Program-made: the position numbers and the translations under genes
The notes under the pieces: model-generated
Database searches by the model: none
Told to the model about the DNA's origin: nothing
Seen by the model: the letters and a program-made list of their open reading frames with translations, nothing else
Shown: positions 7,926 to 13,815 of the stretch, piece by piece
Position numbering within the stretch: the first letter of the stretch is position 1
Layout of the letters: every line of letters starts with the position of its first letter
Origin: an uncultured Anaerosacchariphilus sp.
GTDB taxonomy: Bacteria; Bacillota; Clostridia; Lachnospirales; Lachnospiraceae
Direction: 5' to 3'
Length of the DNA: 13,815 nucleotides
Assembly (NCBI GenBank): GCA_934373375.1
Contig: CAKROP010000026.1
Span: forward strand, 1 to 13,815

Positions 7926-9443
7926 CTATTCTTTGCGGATTGTGTACTCGTCGCAGACGGTCCAGTTGTCTACGGTATAGGCGCGCAGATGCAGCTCCGT
8001 ATCTGTCACATCAAAGCGGATGGCCGTGGGCTCCTGCGCCTGACTCTGGAATACCAGATTTTCGTTGGGCGTCGCTGCCTGATACAGGCTTCCGCTGGAC
8101 GTTCCGCAGACCACAAACATGGTTCCTTCCGGGTTGACCGCCACCCCGCCGGTGGAATAATCATAATTATCGTATCTCTCACAGCGCCGATTCGTGAAGG
8201 CAGAACGGGAATAGATGGAATCGTGACCGGTAATCACCAGGTCAATATCATTATCCTCGCAGATATAGCCCAGGGAATACCGAAGCTGAGAATCCATGCG
8301 TTCCTGATATTTCGCCACACTGCTGTAGGCCGGATAATGCTGGATGATAACCCGCCACCGGGTATCCGGGTGCTCCGCGATAACCTTGGGAACATATTCC
8401 TCGTGAATGTCCACCGGCTGGTTGGTCGTACTGTTCAGCACGATAAATAATACATTTCCCCGGATGAAATAATAATCTCCATCCTTATCATATTCACTCA
8501 TACCGTACTCCTCGGAGCGGTTCGGCACATTAAAATGCTCGTAAAAATACGGTCCGCCGCCGTAGCCCAGTTCCTCGGAAATCTGTTTGTTGGCCACGTC
8601 ATGATTGCCGGTCACCGGTACCAGCGGAATCTTATAGAGTCCCAGATGATCCAGAAAACCACTGTATTCCTCAGGATTGCCAAACTGGGCTACCTGATCG
8701 CCCGTATGCACCAGAAACTGCGCTTCCGGCACATAGCCGGTAAGCCGGGTCACTACCTTGTCCCAGTCCTCGATGCTGACCTCTTCCTCCTGATACTGAT
8801 CCTGACCAATCTGCGCGTCGGAAGTCACCAGGAAAGTAAACCCTTCCTTTGTATCGCCTTCCGGCACGGTGTACCGGTATTCCGGAGACCAGCCGCCCGC
8901 GTCATTTCCTACTTTATATGCATAAGTCATGCCCGGCTGAAGTCCGGTCACAGTTGCTTTGTTTACATAATATCCCGGCATAGTCCGGGACGAGCTGCAA
9001 TCAGCCGTCACCATCTGCAAATCACCATTCTGCACCGTGTACCAGCTGACCTGTCCGGCACTGCTGCTGGGCGACATCCAGTTCAGACGAATCTCCCCGT
9101 CCGTTCCGCCCACTTCCAGGCTCAGATATTTAATTGGTGTGGCAGATAACAGTGGTTCACTCTCATAATCTGTCACAAAAGTACTTTTCTCCTGCTCCTG
9201 ACGCGCAGCCTCATCGGCTGCGGACGGATCTGCCGCCGGCTCCGCCTCTGTTGGCGTCTCCGTCACCTCTGTCACCGGTTCCTCTGGCGCATCGTCAGCT
9301 TCGCCAGGCGTCTCTATCTTAATTTCCGCATCTGCAGACGCGTCCGCTTTCTTCTGCTTCAGTGTCCAGGCTGCCGCGATCACCAATACCAGCAAAATGC
9401 CAGCCGTAATCACCGTCCGGATTCCTCCGTTATTCTTTTTCAT
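7926..9443 (-). CDS. Exported purple-acid-phosphatase-like metallophosphoesterase
   Basis: This 505-aa protein starts with a signal or anchor helix at about 9-28, then a low-complexity Glu/Pro/Thr/Ala linker (33-90) that would cross the cell wall, a fibronectin-III-like purple acid phosphatase N-terminal domain (about 102-195), and a calcineurin-like metallophosphoesterase domain (about 202-455). Metal motifs in order are D209-A-Q211, GDQ at 248-250, GNHD at 279-282, H369 in IIQHYPAY, and GHDSIYSR from 406. Two positions differ from the general family pattern DxH...GHxH: Gln at 211 and Ser at 409. The start has AGAGGAGA at 9450-9457, 6 nt upstream. The substrate is unknown; phosphomonoesters or phosphodiesters outside the cell are the family expectation. 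It stands alone between a terminator and the valS promoter, with no obvious terminator of its own. It is not a typical nucleotidase, as no UshA-type C-terminal domain is present. Confidence 0.9.
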   Translation of the reverse strand: MKKNNGGIRTVITAGILLVLVIAAAWTLKQKKADASADAEIKIETPGEADDAPEEPVTEVTETPTEAEPAADPSAADEAARQEQEKSTFVTDYESEPLLSATPIKYLSLEVGGTDGEIRLNWMSPSSSAGQVSWYTVQNGDLQMVTADCSSSRTMPGYYVNKATVTGLQPGMTYAYKVGNDAGGWSPEYRYTVPEGDTKEGFTFLVTSDAQIGQDQYQEEEVSIEDWDKVVTRLTGYVPEAQFLVHTGDQVAQFGNPEEYSGFLDHLGLYKIPLVPVTGNHDVANKQISEELGYGGGPYFYEHFNVPNRSEEYGMSEYDKDGDYYFIRGNVLFIVLNSTTNQPVDIHEEYVPKVIAEHPDTRWRVIIQHYPAYSSVAKYQERMDSQLRYSLGYICEDNDIDLVITGHDSIYSRSAFTNRRCERYDNYDYSTGGVAVNPEGTMFVVCGTSSGSLYQAATPNENLVFQSQAQEPTAIRFDVTDTELHLRAYTVDNWTVCDEYTIRKE

Positions 9444-9520
9444 AAAATCTCTCCTCTTTCGCTGCTGCTTCCTCTCATTTCCCCCTCCACAGCGGATGGG
9501 ATACTAAATCATACTCTAGC

Positions 9521-9526
9521 ATTATA
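9521..9526 (-). promoter_or_regulatory. Candidate -10 box for the metallophosphoesterase gene
   Basis: A perfect TATAAT lies 77 bp upstream of the start codon, in the only spacer available to this gene. No good -35 hexamer is seen at 16-18 nt, and the nearest sequence (TATCTT, 16 nt away) is weak. Between this box and the preceding terminator lies an AT-rich imperfect inverted repeat, TTTTTTAAGAA (9554-9564) with TTCTTAAGAAAAA (9575-9587). The rest of 9444-9596 holds nothing else recognised. Confidence 0.5.
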
Positions 9527-9582
9527 TTCCAGTGAGTTCAAGAAGATACCGGGTTTTTTAAGAATCTTTTGAATTTCTTAAG

Positions 9583-9615
9583 AAAAAGGCAGGGCCCTAT
9601 CGGGGCTCTGCCTTT
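9583..9615 (-). terminator. Intrinsic terminator of the 136-aa gene
   Basis: A 13-bp stem pairs 9585-9597 with 9603-9615 (one G-U pair) around a 5-nt loop. Read on the minus strand it ends in TTTTTCTT. The gene's TAG stop codon (9597-9599) lies at the top of the stem and in the loop, so the hairpin's 5' arm is coding sequence. Confidence 0.88.
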
Positions 9616-10007
9616 CCCGCAAAATGCGGATAGCTGTTCTTATCATCGTAATAGTACCAGGTTCTGCCGCAGGACTCTGCCGGGTGCTGAACGTCGCCTT
9701 CCGGAATCGGCGCTTCCGCGTTGCAGATCTCTTTATCATGCATAAATAACACATGGTGTACCGGTTCGTCGAACTGGATGAACCACTCCTCCCAGGGATA
9801 ATCCTTCTCCAGAAGCTCTACGGGAGGAACCGCGTGGATGACATACTCCTTAATCCCCTCTACGGTACAGGGAATCTTTCTCCAGGAATAGGACGCATAC
9901 AGCTTGTCCGTCTCCTCGCTGAGACCGCCGAAGATTTCTTCACAGTTGTAACCCAGGGCTTCCAGATCCTTTTTGATGCCTTCCTGTTCCAGTTTTTCCA
10001 AAAGCAT
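9597..10007 (-). CDS. Conserved-looking 136-aa protein of unknown function
   Basis: The frame of 136 codons starts at ATG 10007 with GGAGGT at 10015-10020, 7 nt upstream. Another ATG at 10014 abuts that site and is out of frame, so it is not the start. The product is acidic, soluble and rich in aromatic residues, with no membrane helix or signal peptide. It opens with a helix (about 1-20), followed by a mixed region with clusters YPWEEWF (70-76) and WYYYDD (117-122), both suggestive of a compact beta fold. Four cysteines (C22, C47, C95, C113) and several histidines are scattered, without a CxxC pair. I do not recognise the family. It is a single-gene transcription unit with its own promoter and terminator, between an efflux operon and an exported phosphatase. 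Clean signals at both ends make the gene itself convincing. Confidence 0.8.
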   Translation of the reverse strand: MLLEKLEQEGIKKDLEALGYNCEEIFGGLSEETDKLYASYSWRKIPCTVEGIKEYVIHAVPPVELLEKDYPWEEWFIQFDEPVHHVLFMHDKEICNAEAPIPEGDVQHPAESCGRTWYYYDDKNSYPHFAGKAEPR

Positions 10008-10023
10008 AATTCATACCTCCTGC

Positions 10024-10038
10024 TGCATCCATGATGCA
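10024..10038. repeat. Perfect 6-bp inverted repeat in the 5' leader of the 136-aa gene
   Basis: TGCATC-CAT-GATGCA is a perfect dyad with 6-bp arms and a 3-nt centre, located just upstream of the ribosome binding site at 10015-10020. It could form a small hairpin that affects translation, or be an operator. There is no direct evidence for either. Confidence 0.4.
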
Positions 10039-10053
10039 AAAATTTTGTTGTAA

Positions 10054-10064
10054 AACCACTGGTT
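10054..10064. promoter_or_regulatory. Candidate operator dyad at the start point of the 136-aa gene
   Basis: AACCA-C-TGGTT has 5-bp arms and begins 3 bp downstream of the -10 box, covering the expected start site near 10060. A repressor bound here would block transcription. The adjacent TetR-family gene is an obvious candidate, but short dyads arise by chance. Confidence 0.3.
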
Positions 10065-10066
10065 CT

Positions 10067-10095
10067 ATTATAGCAAAACGGCCCGTGACAGTAAA
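10067..10095 (-). promoter_or_regulatory. Extended -10 promoter of the 136-aa gene
   Basis: TGCTATAAT (10067-10075) is a perfect extended -10 element. TTTACT at 10090-10095 is a 4/6 match to the -35 consensus with a 17-nt spacer. The whole promoter overlaps the stem-loop that ends the tetR transcript: the -35 is in the loop, and TG of the extended -10 is the end of the U tract. Confidence 0.8.
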
Positions 10096-10107
10096 GCACA
10101 GACCGTT
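10075..10107 (-). terminator. Terminator-like stem-loop after the TetR-family gene
   Basis: On the minus strand AACGGTCTGTG (10097-10107) pairs with CACGGGCCGTT (10077-10087) over 11 bp, with two G-U pairs and a 9-nt loop, followed by a short TTTT run (10075-10078). It lies 24 bp past the stop codon. The U run is short, so termination may be incomplete. Confidence 0.6.
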
Positions 10108-10130
10108 CTCTTTCTTCTATTATTTTGCCC

Positions 10131-10772
10131 CTATTTCACTGCCTGCAGGAAGCCCTCGCACAGATAGTTTCCCATCTCCTCCGGATGGAAATCCCCGGTC
10201 TGGTTTTCCTCTCCCAGATACATGACCAGAGAGGTCAGGCTGCCAAGCAGCATATACATCGCCGCCTGCTTCGGAAGCTCCTTCCGGATATAGCATTCCC
10301 GCATACCACAGTCACACAGATTTCCCAGAATCATCATGGGGCCCATATCGCCGCACTGCCTGCATTCCGCAAGCATGCTCTGCAGCTTCTTCATAATATC
10401 ATCCTTAGCCCCTCCCGAATGGGTCGACAGGAACAGGAACCGGGCAAAAGCCCGCTGCTCCTGCATACAATCCACCACCCAGCGGTAGCAGTAATGAATC
10501 TTTTCTTCAAAGCCCGGAATATTTTCCAGTCTTTCCCAGCTCTCCACGCCCTGGGTCTGGGCGTCATAAATAATGGCTCCCGCAATGATTTCTTCTTTAC
10601 AGCTGAAATAATCGTAGGCCGTTCCCTTACCGATACCTGCGCGCTTCGTAATATCCGACACAGTCAGGGTATTCACGTCCGCGTTTTCATTCAGAAGCTC
10701 CAGAACTGCATCGTAGAGGGCCTTTACCTTGGGCTTCAGCTCAGGCGTTGACTTCGGTTTCTGCAGTTCCAT
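10131..10772 (-). CDS. TetR/AcrR family transcriptional regulator
   Basis: This 213-aa protein has the size of the family. The N-terminal DNA-binding domain (about 15-62) carries a helix-turn-helix with the typical pattern: LTVSDITKRAGIGKGTAYDY at about 36-55, followed by FSCKEEII. The rest is the variable ligand-binding and dimerisation domain, here with a cysteine-rich stretch (C137, C140, C153, C155, C160) whose meaning is unknown. The start at 10772 is backed by GGAGGC at 10782-10787, 9 nt upstream. It overlaps the 3' end of the RND gene by 32 bp, which indicates co-transcription and probably coupled translation. Regulators in this position usually repress their own efflux operon; its operator would be upstream of the adaptor gene, outside the window. 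A stem-loop follows the gene. Confidence 0.93.
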   Translation of the reverse strand: MELQKPKSTPELKPKVKALYDAVLELLNENADVNTLTVSDITKRAGIGKGTAYDYFSCKEEIIAGAIIYDAQTQGVESWERLENIPGFEEKIHYCYRWVVDCMQEQRAFARFLFLSTHSGGAKDDIMKKLQSMLAECRQCGDMGPMMILGNLCDCGMRECYIRKELPKQAAMYMLLGSLTSLVMYLGEENQTGDFHPEEMGNYLCEGFLQAVK

Positions 10773-13700
10773 GCTTTCTAAGCCTCCATTTCCGCGGTTT
10801 TTTCGGCCCCTTTTCTTTTTTATTTCCGTAAGCCATCAGATAGAATACCGGCATTAACAAAAGAATCAGAATCGTAGAGGCAGTCAGGCCGCCGATGATA
10901 ATGATACCCATGCTCTGCATCATTTCCGTTCCGGTTCCCAGTCCCAGAGACATGGGAATCATGGAAATAACGGTAGTCAGCGTAGTAATCAGAATCGGCC
11001 GGAGTCTCGTCTTTCCGCTTTCAATCAGCGCGTCCTCCAGTCCCAGTCCTTCCTCATTCATCAGGGCATGGACGCCGTCCACATACAGGATACCGTTATT
11101 TACCACGATACCCACCAGCATCATGATGCCCATCATGGAAATCATGGTCAGCGACTGTCCGGACAGAAAGAGAAGTCCAAAAGAACCAATCAGGCTGAAG
11201 GGGATGCTCAGCATGACCATCAGGGAATACTTCGGAGATTCAAACTGCATGGCCATAACCAGGAATACCAGGAATACTGCTGCTGCAATCGCCTTGCCGA
11301 TGGCCGTAAAGGTCTCTGTCATCATCTCGTCCATGGTGTCCTTGGTCTGTTCCACTGAATCCGGAAGCTTTGTATCTGCCACCAGCTTATCCAGCGCCGC
11401 GTCCACCGCGTCCGTATCCTCTGAGACACAGGAGGCGGTAATGGTGGTGGTGTATTTTCCGTTCTGTTTCATAACCGTCTGCTGGGAATCGGTATATTGC
11501 AGGGTCGCCATTTCCGACAGGGGCACGCCGCCGACGGAGGCGTCCAGAAGTGTGCTCGCCTTTGTGTAGGTGCCTTCCGGATACTCCAGCATGACACTGT
11601 ATTCCTCGCCATTTGATGTAATGGTCATGGCCTCGGTTCCGCTGATCATACTGTAGAGCCCCCCTGCCGCCTGTATGGGCGTCATACTGTGGGCCATAGC
11701 GTCCAATGGATCAATTACCACCCGGATCTGGGTAGCGCCTTCACCGGCATCCGAGGACACGTTCAACACGCCCGGAATATTCCAGGCCTTTTCCTGAAGG
11801 GCAGAAACCGCTTCCTTCAGATCGTCCAGATTGGTCGAAGCCAGGGTTACGCTTCCGCCGCTTGACGTGAGCATCATGGTGGACATCTGGCTGCTGACGG
11901 TGATATCCAGCTGTACGCCGGTCATATCCTTCGTCTTCTGTAGCCACTCATCTGCCACCTCCTGGCTGGACATCTTCCGATCCTCCTTCAGATTAACGGA
12001 GATTTTGCCGGAGCCCTTAGAGGACGTCAGGGTATAGCTGTCCACATCCTCGTGGGCCGCCACCATAGCCTCGATTTCCTGCATTTTTTTATCTACTTCT
12101 TCTGCTTTGGTACCGCTGCGGAAGGCAGCCGCCACGGAAATGGTTCCCTCGTCCATGGCCGGCATCAGCTCCACCTTCATCAGCGCCACCAGACCGAAGG
12201 ACATAACTAACAGCACCACCGCCACCAGAACACTCAGCTTCTTCTTATGTAAGAGCTTCCGCTCCAGCCTGTCATATTTCTCCTTAACCTTATCCAGGAA
12301 TCCGTTCAGCTTCAGTTCCTTTTTCTCCTGCGGCTTGAAGATACAGAAGAACAGGGGAACCAGAGTCAGCGCAGAAATCAGGGACGCCAGCATGGCGATG
12401 ATAATCGTATAGCCCAGCTGTCCGAAAATCTGTCCGGTCAGTCCGGTCTGGATACACAGAGGCAGGTATACCACGACTGTGGTAATCGTAGAAGCCACGA
12501 TAGAGCCTGCCACGCCTCTGGTACCGATTTCCGCAGCCTCCCGAATACCCGGCTTTTTATCCTTTGCCCGGAAACAGCTCTCCAGTACCACGCTGGAGCT
12601 GTCTACCATCATACCGATGGCAATCACCAGCGCGCCCAGGGTAATGATATTCAGCGAAAAGCCTGCCACGGCCATGACAATCACCGTCACCAGCAGGGAG
12701 ATGGGCATGGCGCTTCCTACAATCAGGCTGGCCTTCCAGTCGCCGAAGAAAATAAACAGCACCAGCATAGACAGGATGACGCCCATGAGCAGCGTGCTTC
12801 CTACTGATTTTACAGCCAGAAGAATCATATCTGACGCGTCGTAGGAGGCTGTCGCCACCAGTCCCGGATGCTCCTTCTGCAGCCGCTCCATGGTCTTTCT
12901 GACGTCCCGCACCACTCCCAGGGTACTTGCGCTCTGGTTCTTGGTAACGCTGACCGTCAGGGTTTCCTCGCCGTTATAACGGCTGATGCTGTCCGGATCC
13001 TTCTGGGACCACTGCACGTCAGCCACATCCGACAGATGAATCAGGCTGCCGGTAGCAGTAAACAACGGAATCTGCCGCAAATCCTCTACGGTATTGATGT
13101 CTGCCGTACTGATGGCGCTGATGGACTGCGTGCCCTGCTCCAGGGAGCCGATGGGGACTGTAAAATCTGTGGTCGCGATAAACTGAGCGATGCTGCTCAT
13201 GGTCAGCCCGTACTGATTCATGGCCTCCTCGTCCAGCTTCACCTGAATATAATTCTCCCGTCCGCCGCTGACCTCCACGCTGGCCACCGAGCTTACCGCC
13301 TTCAGCTCCGGCACAATCTCATCATTGGCCAGAGAGAGAACGTCGCTTCCGTCGGTGGTGCTTAAGGAATACATCATACTGGGCATGGAATTGATATCCA
13401 TCTTCATAACGATGGGGCTCTGGCAGTCATCCGGCAGAGAACGCTCCACCGAATCCAGCGCAGCGCGGAGATCCAGATACGTGTCGTTGGTATCCACACT
13501 GTAATCATACTGCAGGAGAACCATGGAGCTGTTCTCCTGGGAATAGGTGGTAACGGAATCTACACCGTTTAAGGCTCCCACCTTGCCTTCTATCTCAGAG
13601 CTTACCAGCTCCTCTACGGATTCCGGATCCGCTCCCGGATAAATGGTCATAACCATCATTACCGGCATATCCATATCTGGCATCAGCTCCAGCCTCAGGC

Positions 13701-13791
13701 CCAGAAGGGACGAGATACCGAATACCGCCAGCGCCAGGACAACCAGAAGGGTCGTGACCGGTCTTTTTAAGGAAAATTTTGTCAGACTCAT
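10741..13791 (-). CDS. RND (HAE1-type) efflux transporter permease
   Basis: This 1016-aa protein shows the duplicated RND plan: TM1 at about 11-31, a first large extracytoplasmic porter region (about 35-325), TM2-TM6 (about 328-487), TM7 at about 519-540, a second porter region (about 543-830), and TM8-TM12 (about 833-988), ending in a basic cytoplasmic tail. Family motifs include the start FSLKRPVTTLL, LMPDMDMP near 36-43 and its repeat LMPAMDEG near 542-549, TM4 GMMVDSSSVVLE (393-404) and TM10 GIVVNNGILYVD (894-905). In AcrB the TM4 pair is Asp-Asp and TM10 has Lys; here they are Asp397-Ser398 and Asn898. It probably exports drugs, lipids or other amphiphiles by proton antiport with an adaptor protein; no outer-membrane partner is expected in a Gram-positive cell. 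ATG 13791 directly follows a TAA, with GGAGG upstream inside the preceding frame. It overlaps the TetR-family gene. Confidence 0.95.
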   Translation of the reverse strand: MSLTKFSLKRPVTTLLVVLALAVFGISSLLGLRLELMPDMDMPVMMVMTIYPGADPESVEELVSSEIEGKVGALNGVDSVTTYSQENSSMVLLQYDYSVDTNDTYLDLRAALDSVERSLPDDCQSPIVMKMDINSMPSMMYSLSTTDGSDVLSLANDEIVPELKAVSSVASVEVSGGRENYIQVKLDEEAMNQYGLTMSSIAQFIATTDFTVPIGSLEQGTQSISAISTADINTVEDLRQIPLFTATGSLIHLSDVADVQWSQKDPDSISRYNGEETLTVSVTKNQSASTLGVVRDVRKTMERLQKEHPGLVATASYDASDMILLAVKSVGSTLLMGVILSMLVLFIFFGDWKASLIVGSAMPISLLVTVIVMAVAGFSLNIITLGALVIAIGMMVDSSSVVLESCFRAKDKKPGIREAAEIGTRGVAGSIVASTITTVVVYLPLCIQTGLTGQIFGQLGYTIIIAMLASLISALTLVPLFFCIFKPQEKKELKLNGFLDKVKEKYDRLERKLLHKKKLSVLVAVVLLVMSFGLVALMKVELMPAMDEGTISVAAAFRSGTKAEEVDKKMQEIEAMVAAHEDVDSYTLTSSKGSGKISVNLKEDRKMSSQEVADEWLQKTKDMTGVQLDITVSSQMSTMMLTSSGGSVTLASTNLDDLKEAVSALQEKAWNIPGVLNVSSDAGEGATQIRVVIDPLDAMAHSMTPIQAAGGLYSMISGTEAMTITSNGEEYSVMLEYPEGTYTKASTLLDASVGGVPLSEMATLQYTDSQQTVMKQNGKYTTTITASCVSEDTDAVDAALDKLVADTKLPDSVEQTKDTMDEMMTETFTAIGKAIAAAVFLVFLVMAMQFESPKYSLMVMLSIPFSLIGSFGLLFLSGQSLTMISMMGIMMLVGIVVNNGILYVDGVHALMNEEGLGLEDALIESGKTRLRPILITTLTTVISMIPMSLGLGTGTEMMQSMGIIIIGGLTASTILILLLMPVFYLMAYGNKKEKGPKKPRKWRLRKHGTAETEVNA

Positions 13792-13815
13792 TTATTCCGC
13801 ATCCTCCGCCTCTGT
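13792..13815 (-). CDS. C-terminal end of an upstream gene, probably the RND membrane-fusion (adaptor) protein
   Basis: The last 24 bases read as an open frame TEAEDAE followed by TAA (13792-13794), immediately before the permease ATG, with the permease's GGAGG inside it. Direct abutment is typical for adaptor-permease pairs. Identity as a HlyD-type adaptor is inferred from context only; seven codons cannot show homology. Confidence 0.4.
   Translation of the reverse strand, partial: TEAEDAE

Noticed and set aside
8535..9149. Plus-strand open frame of 204 codons
   Set aside because: It is antisense to the metallophosphoesterase, with no supporting signal.
10012..10014. Upstream ATG for the 136-aa gene
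   Set aside because: It directly abuts the ribosome binding site and is out of frame with the gene; the ATG at 10007 has correct spacing.
10125..10751. Plus-strand open frame of 208 codons
   Set aside because: It is antisense to the TetR-family gene, which has a clear helix-turn-helix and start signal.
1..13815. Mobile element, CRISPR array, tRNA/rRNA gene or frameshifted gene
   Set aside because: No transposase or integrase, no regularly spaced repeats and no RNA-gene sequence was seen. All complete genes have intact frames of normal family length.

Overview
The window looks like a chromosomal piece from a low-to-mid GC Gram-positive anaerobe of the class Clostridia, most likely Lachnospiraceae. 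The support is a valine T-box leader, a five-helix LTA-synthase-type sulfatase, strong AGGAGG-like ribosome binding sites, and a zinc-ribbon/TPR membrane protein typical of that group. The species cannot be named from the sequence. Every convincing gene lies on the minus strand, so transcription runs from high to low coordinates. All the long plus-strand open frames are antisense shadows.

In transcription order from the right edge: (1) the last codons of an upstream gene, probably the membrane-fusion partner; then an RND efflux permease (10741-13791) and an overlapping TetR-family regulator (10131-10772). This is an efflux operon that ends in a stem-loop at 10077-10107. (2) A single 136-aa protein of unknown function (9597-10007). 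It has its own extended -10 promoter, which sits inside the preceding stem-loop, and a strong intrinsic terminator. (3) An exported purple-acid-phosphatase-like metallophosphoesterase (7926-9443). (4) A 348-bp gap holding a near-consensus sigma-A promoter and a complete T-box leader with a GUA (Val) specifier. (5) A compact operon: valS (4938-7577), an LTA synthase family protein (2679-4922), folC (1378-2682), a 50-codon small gene (1229-1381) and a zinc-ribbon/TPR membrane protein that runs off the left edge (1-1202).

The valS operon is tightly packed. There are 15 bp between valS and the LTA synthase, and ATGA stop/start overlaps both before and after folC. No internal terminator or clear internal promoter was found at the junctions. 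Taken at face value, tRNA-Val charging sensed by the T-box would therefore influence a cell-envelope polymer enzyme, folate polyglutamylation and two uncharacterised proteins as well as valyl-tRNA synthetase.

No mobile element, CRISPR array, rRNA or tRNA gene was seen, and I do not see a clearly new multi-gene system. The less ordinary points are: the promoter nested in a terminator at 10067-10107; an 8-bp direct repeat flanking the valS -35 box; changed metal-ligand positions in the phosphoesterase; an Asp-to-Ser change in the RND proton-relay pair; the coupled 50-aa protein; the two-sided zinc-ribbon/TPR protein; and the extra C-terminal domain and tail on the LTA synthase.
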